Assembly: GCA_946478915.1 (NCBI GenBank)
Contig: CAMLER010000256.1
Span: forward strand, 1 to 7,123
Reading direction: 5' to 3'
Origin: an uncultured Chryseolinea sp.
Lineage (GTDB): Bacteria; Bacteroidota; Bacteroidia; Cytophagales; Cyclobacteriaceae
DNA: 7,123 bases
Part shown: positions 6,220-7,123 of the stretch, piece by piece
How the letters are laid out: every line of letters begins with the position of its first letter
Numbering within the stretch: the first letter of the stretch is position 1
Position numbers and translations under genes: made by a program
Notes under the pieces: generated by a model
The model's input: only the letters and a program-made list of their open reading frames with translations
Told to the model about the DNA's origin: nothing
The model's database searches: none

Positions 6220-7098
6220 TTATTTGCCGGCCATCTTTGTGAGCCGAGCAACGCGATCTTTTACTCCTCCAATAGCCCCACGCAAGGTTTGCTCGTCCCA
6301 ACCAAATTCCCGGCCATGCATTTCAAGCAAATCAAGATGGCTTATTGCAGCCAGCCGCGCTTCCGCATATTTACCCTGCTTTTCAAGAACATCAACTTTC
6401 AAATTATAATACCATGATTGTCTCGCGTCACGCGCTATTGCGAGATCAACAAGAGTCAGGGCCTTGTCCAGATCCTTATTTTGAAAAATATAGTATTCGA
6501 CGGCAGCAGCATACTCATTTGCGTCTGTTGATTTTGCTGTCATCAAATTTTCATCAATGTATGCGACGGTTTTTTTATCCGCGCCAGTGTCTATCAAAAA
6601 GCTAACCTGCGTCTTTTCCCAGGCAAGGTATATTAATGCATTGTTCGGTACCACATCTATGTCAACTGTAAATGATTCATAGAACCTCGTAGCCGGTAAC
6701 GGCGTTGCAACGAAGCGCGCAATATCTTTAGCCGGATCATATCGGCCTGCACCGTAGAGCGAGGTGTCACTGTTGAGAATGATGGTCCATTTATCCCTGC
6801 CGGGAATTGTAAAAAGCGAGTATGTGCCTGCCTTGACGCTCTTATTATCTATAACAACGGGTGTATCAAAACTTATCCTTGTGCACTTCCCGGCTCCGGT
6901 TCTCCATACTTCACCGAAAGGCACCAGATCTCCAAAAATTTTTCTCGCCCGTGCAGACGGTCGCTCATAGTCTACCCTTACCGTTGTAAAACCAACGACC
7001 TGGCTGATGGTACCTGGGGAACTCAAACCAGGAAAGTTGGACTGCGAGAATAACGTGCAATTTATAACCAGTCCCAGTGCTGTTAGGAGGATTTTCAT
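6220..7098 (-). CDS. Secreted DUF2911 protein with helical C-terminal extension
   Basis: This 292-residue protein starts with a Sec signal peptide (MKILL..., hydrophobic to about 17) likely cut near FSQ-SN (19-20). C14 lacks a lipobox, so it is probably periplasmic or secreted. Residues about 25-170 match the DUF2911 pattern: VGFTTVRVDYERPSARARKIF (35-55), LVPFGEVWRTGAGKCTRISF (58-77), a GTYSLFTIPG turn (91-100), WTIILN (104-109), and a beta-rich end around IYLAWEKTQVSF (156-167). Residues about 193-260 are helical and resemble one or two TPR-like repeats (YYIFQNKDLDKALTLVDLAI and YYNLKVDVLEKQGKYAEAR). DUF2911 proteins are common in Bacteroidota and have no assigned reaction. The ATG at 7098 begins the signal peptide; no Shine-Dalgarno is seen in the 25 bases upstream that remain in the window. 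The upstream promoter lies outside it. Confidence 0.88.
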   Translation of the reverse strand: MKILLTALGLVINCTLFSQSNFPGLSSPGTISQVVGFTTVRVDYERPSARARKIFGDLVPFGEVWRTGAGKCTRISFDTPVVIDNKSVKAGTYSLFTIPGRDKWTIILNSDTSLYGAGRYDPAKDIARFVATPLPATRFYESFTVDIDVVPNNALIYLAWEKTQVSFLIDTGADKKTVAYIDENLMTAKSTDANEYAAAVEYYIFQNKDLDKALTLVDLAIARDARQSWYYNLKVDVLEKQGKYAEARLAAISHLDLLEMHGREFGWDEQTLRGAIGGVKDRVARLTKMAGK

Positions 7099-7123
7099 AC
7101 TGCGAGTTTTGATGAATTGAGGT

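Overview
The window looks like a chromosomal segment of a Bacteroidota species, most likely from the Cytophagia/Chitinophagia side. The evidence is a PheS ending typical of the phylum (RYQINDLRLFSENDVRFL), a divergent PEP carboxylase with the FFDGRGGPPARGGG signature, a DUF2911 protein, a lipoprotein with an acidic stretch after the lipid cysteine, and TAnnTTTG-type -7 promoter elements. The assignment rests on motifs, not on a database search.

Layout. Positions 95-1141 (+) encode a WecA/MraY-family polyprenyl-phosphate sugar-1-phosphate transferase; the first 31 bases may be the tail of an upstream gene. Positions 1214-2251 (+) encode PheS, preceded by a small hairpin merged with a promoter candidate. 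Only 28 bases after PheS, 2280-2741 (+) encodes a 153-residue lipoprotein with a Rieske-like fold that has lost most of its iron-sulfur ligands. Convergent to it, 15 bases away, 2757-3179 (-) encodes a GxxExxY-family PD-(D/E)XK protein. Just upstream of that gene lies a long imperfect hairpin (3246-3310) made of CACGAA/TTCGTG units. Positions 3477-6041 (-) encode phosphoenolpyruvate carboxylase and 6220-7098 (-) a secreted DUF2911 protein with a helical C-terminal extension. A second hairpin (6124-6153) lies between these two.

The genes do not form one pathway. The left half is a likely envelope-polysaccharide gene followed by a pheS-lipoprotein transcription unit. The right half holds two separate minus-strand genes, one for anaplerotic carbon fixation and one for an exported protein of unknown role. 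The GxxExxY gene with its palindrome looks like an accessory insertion between them.

I see no CRISPR array, tRNA, rRNA, transposase, toxin-antitoxin pair or obvious defence cassette. The least ordinary items are the ligand-poor Rieske-like lipoprotein and the GxxExxY/palindrome pairing.
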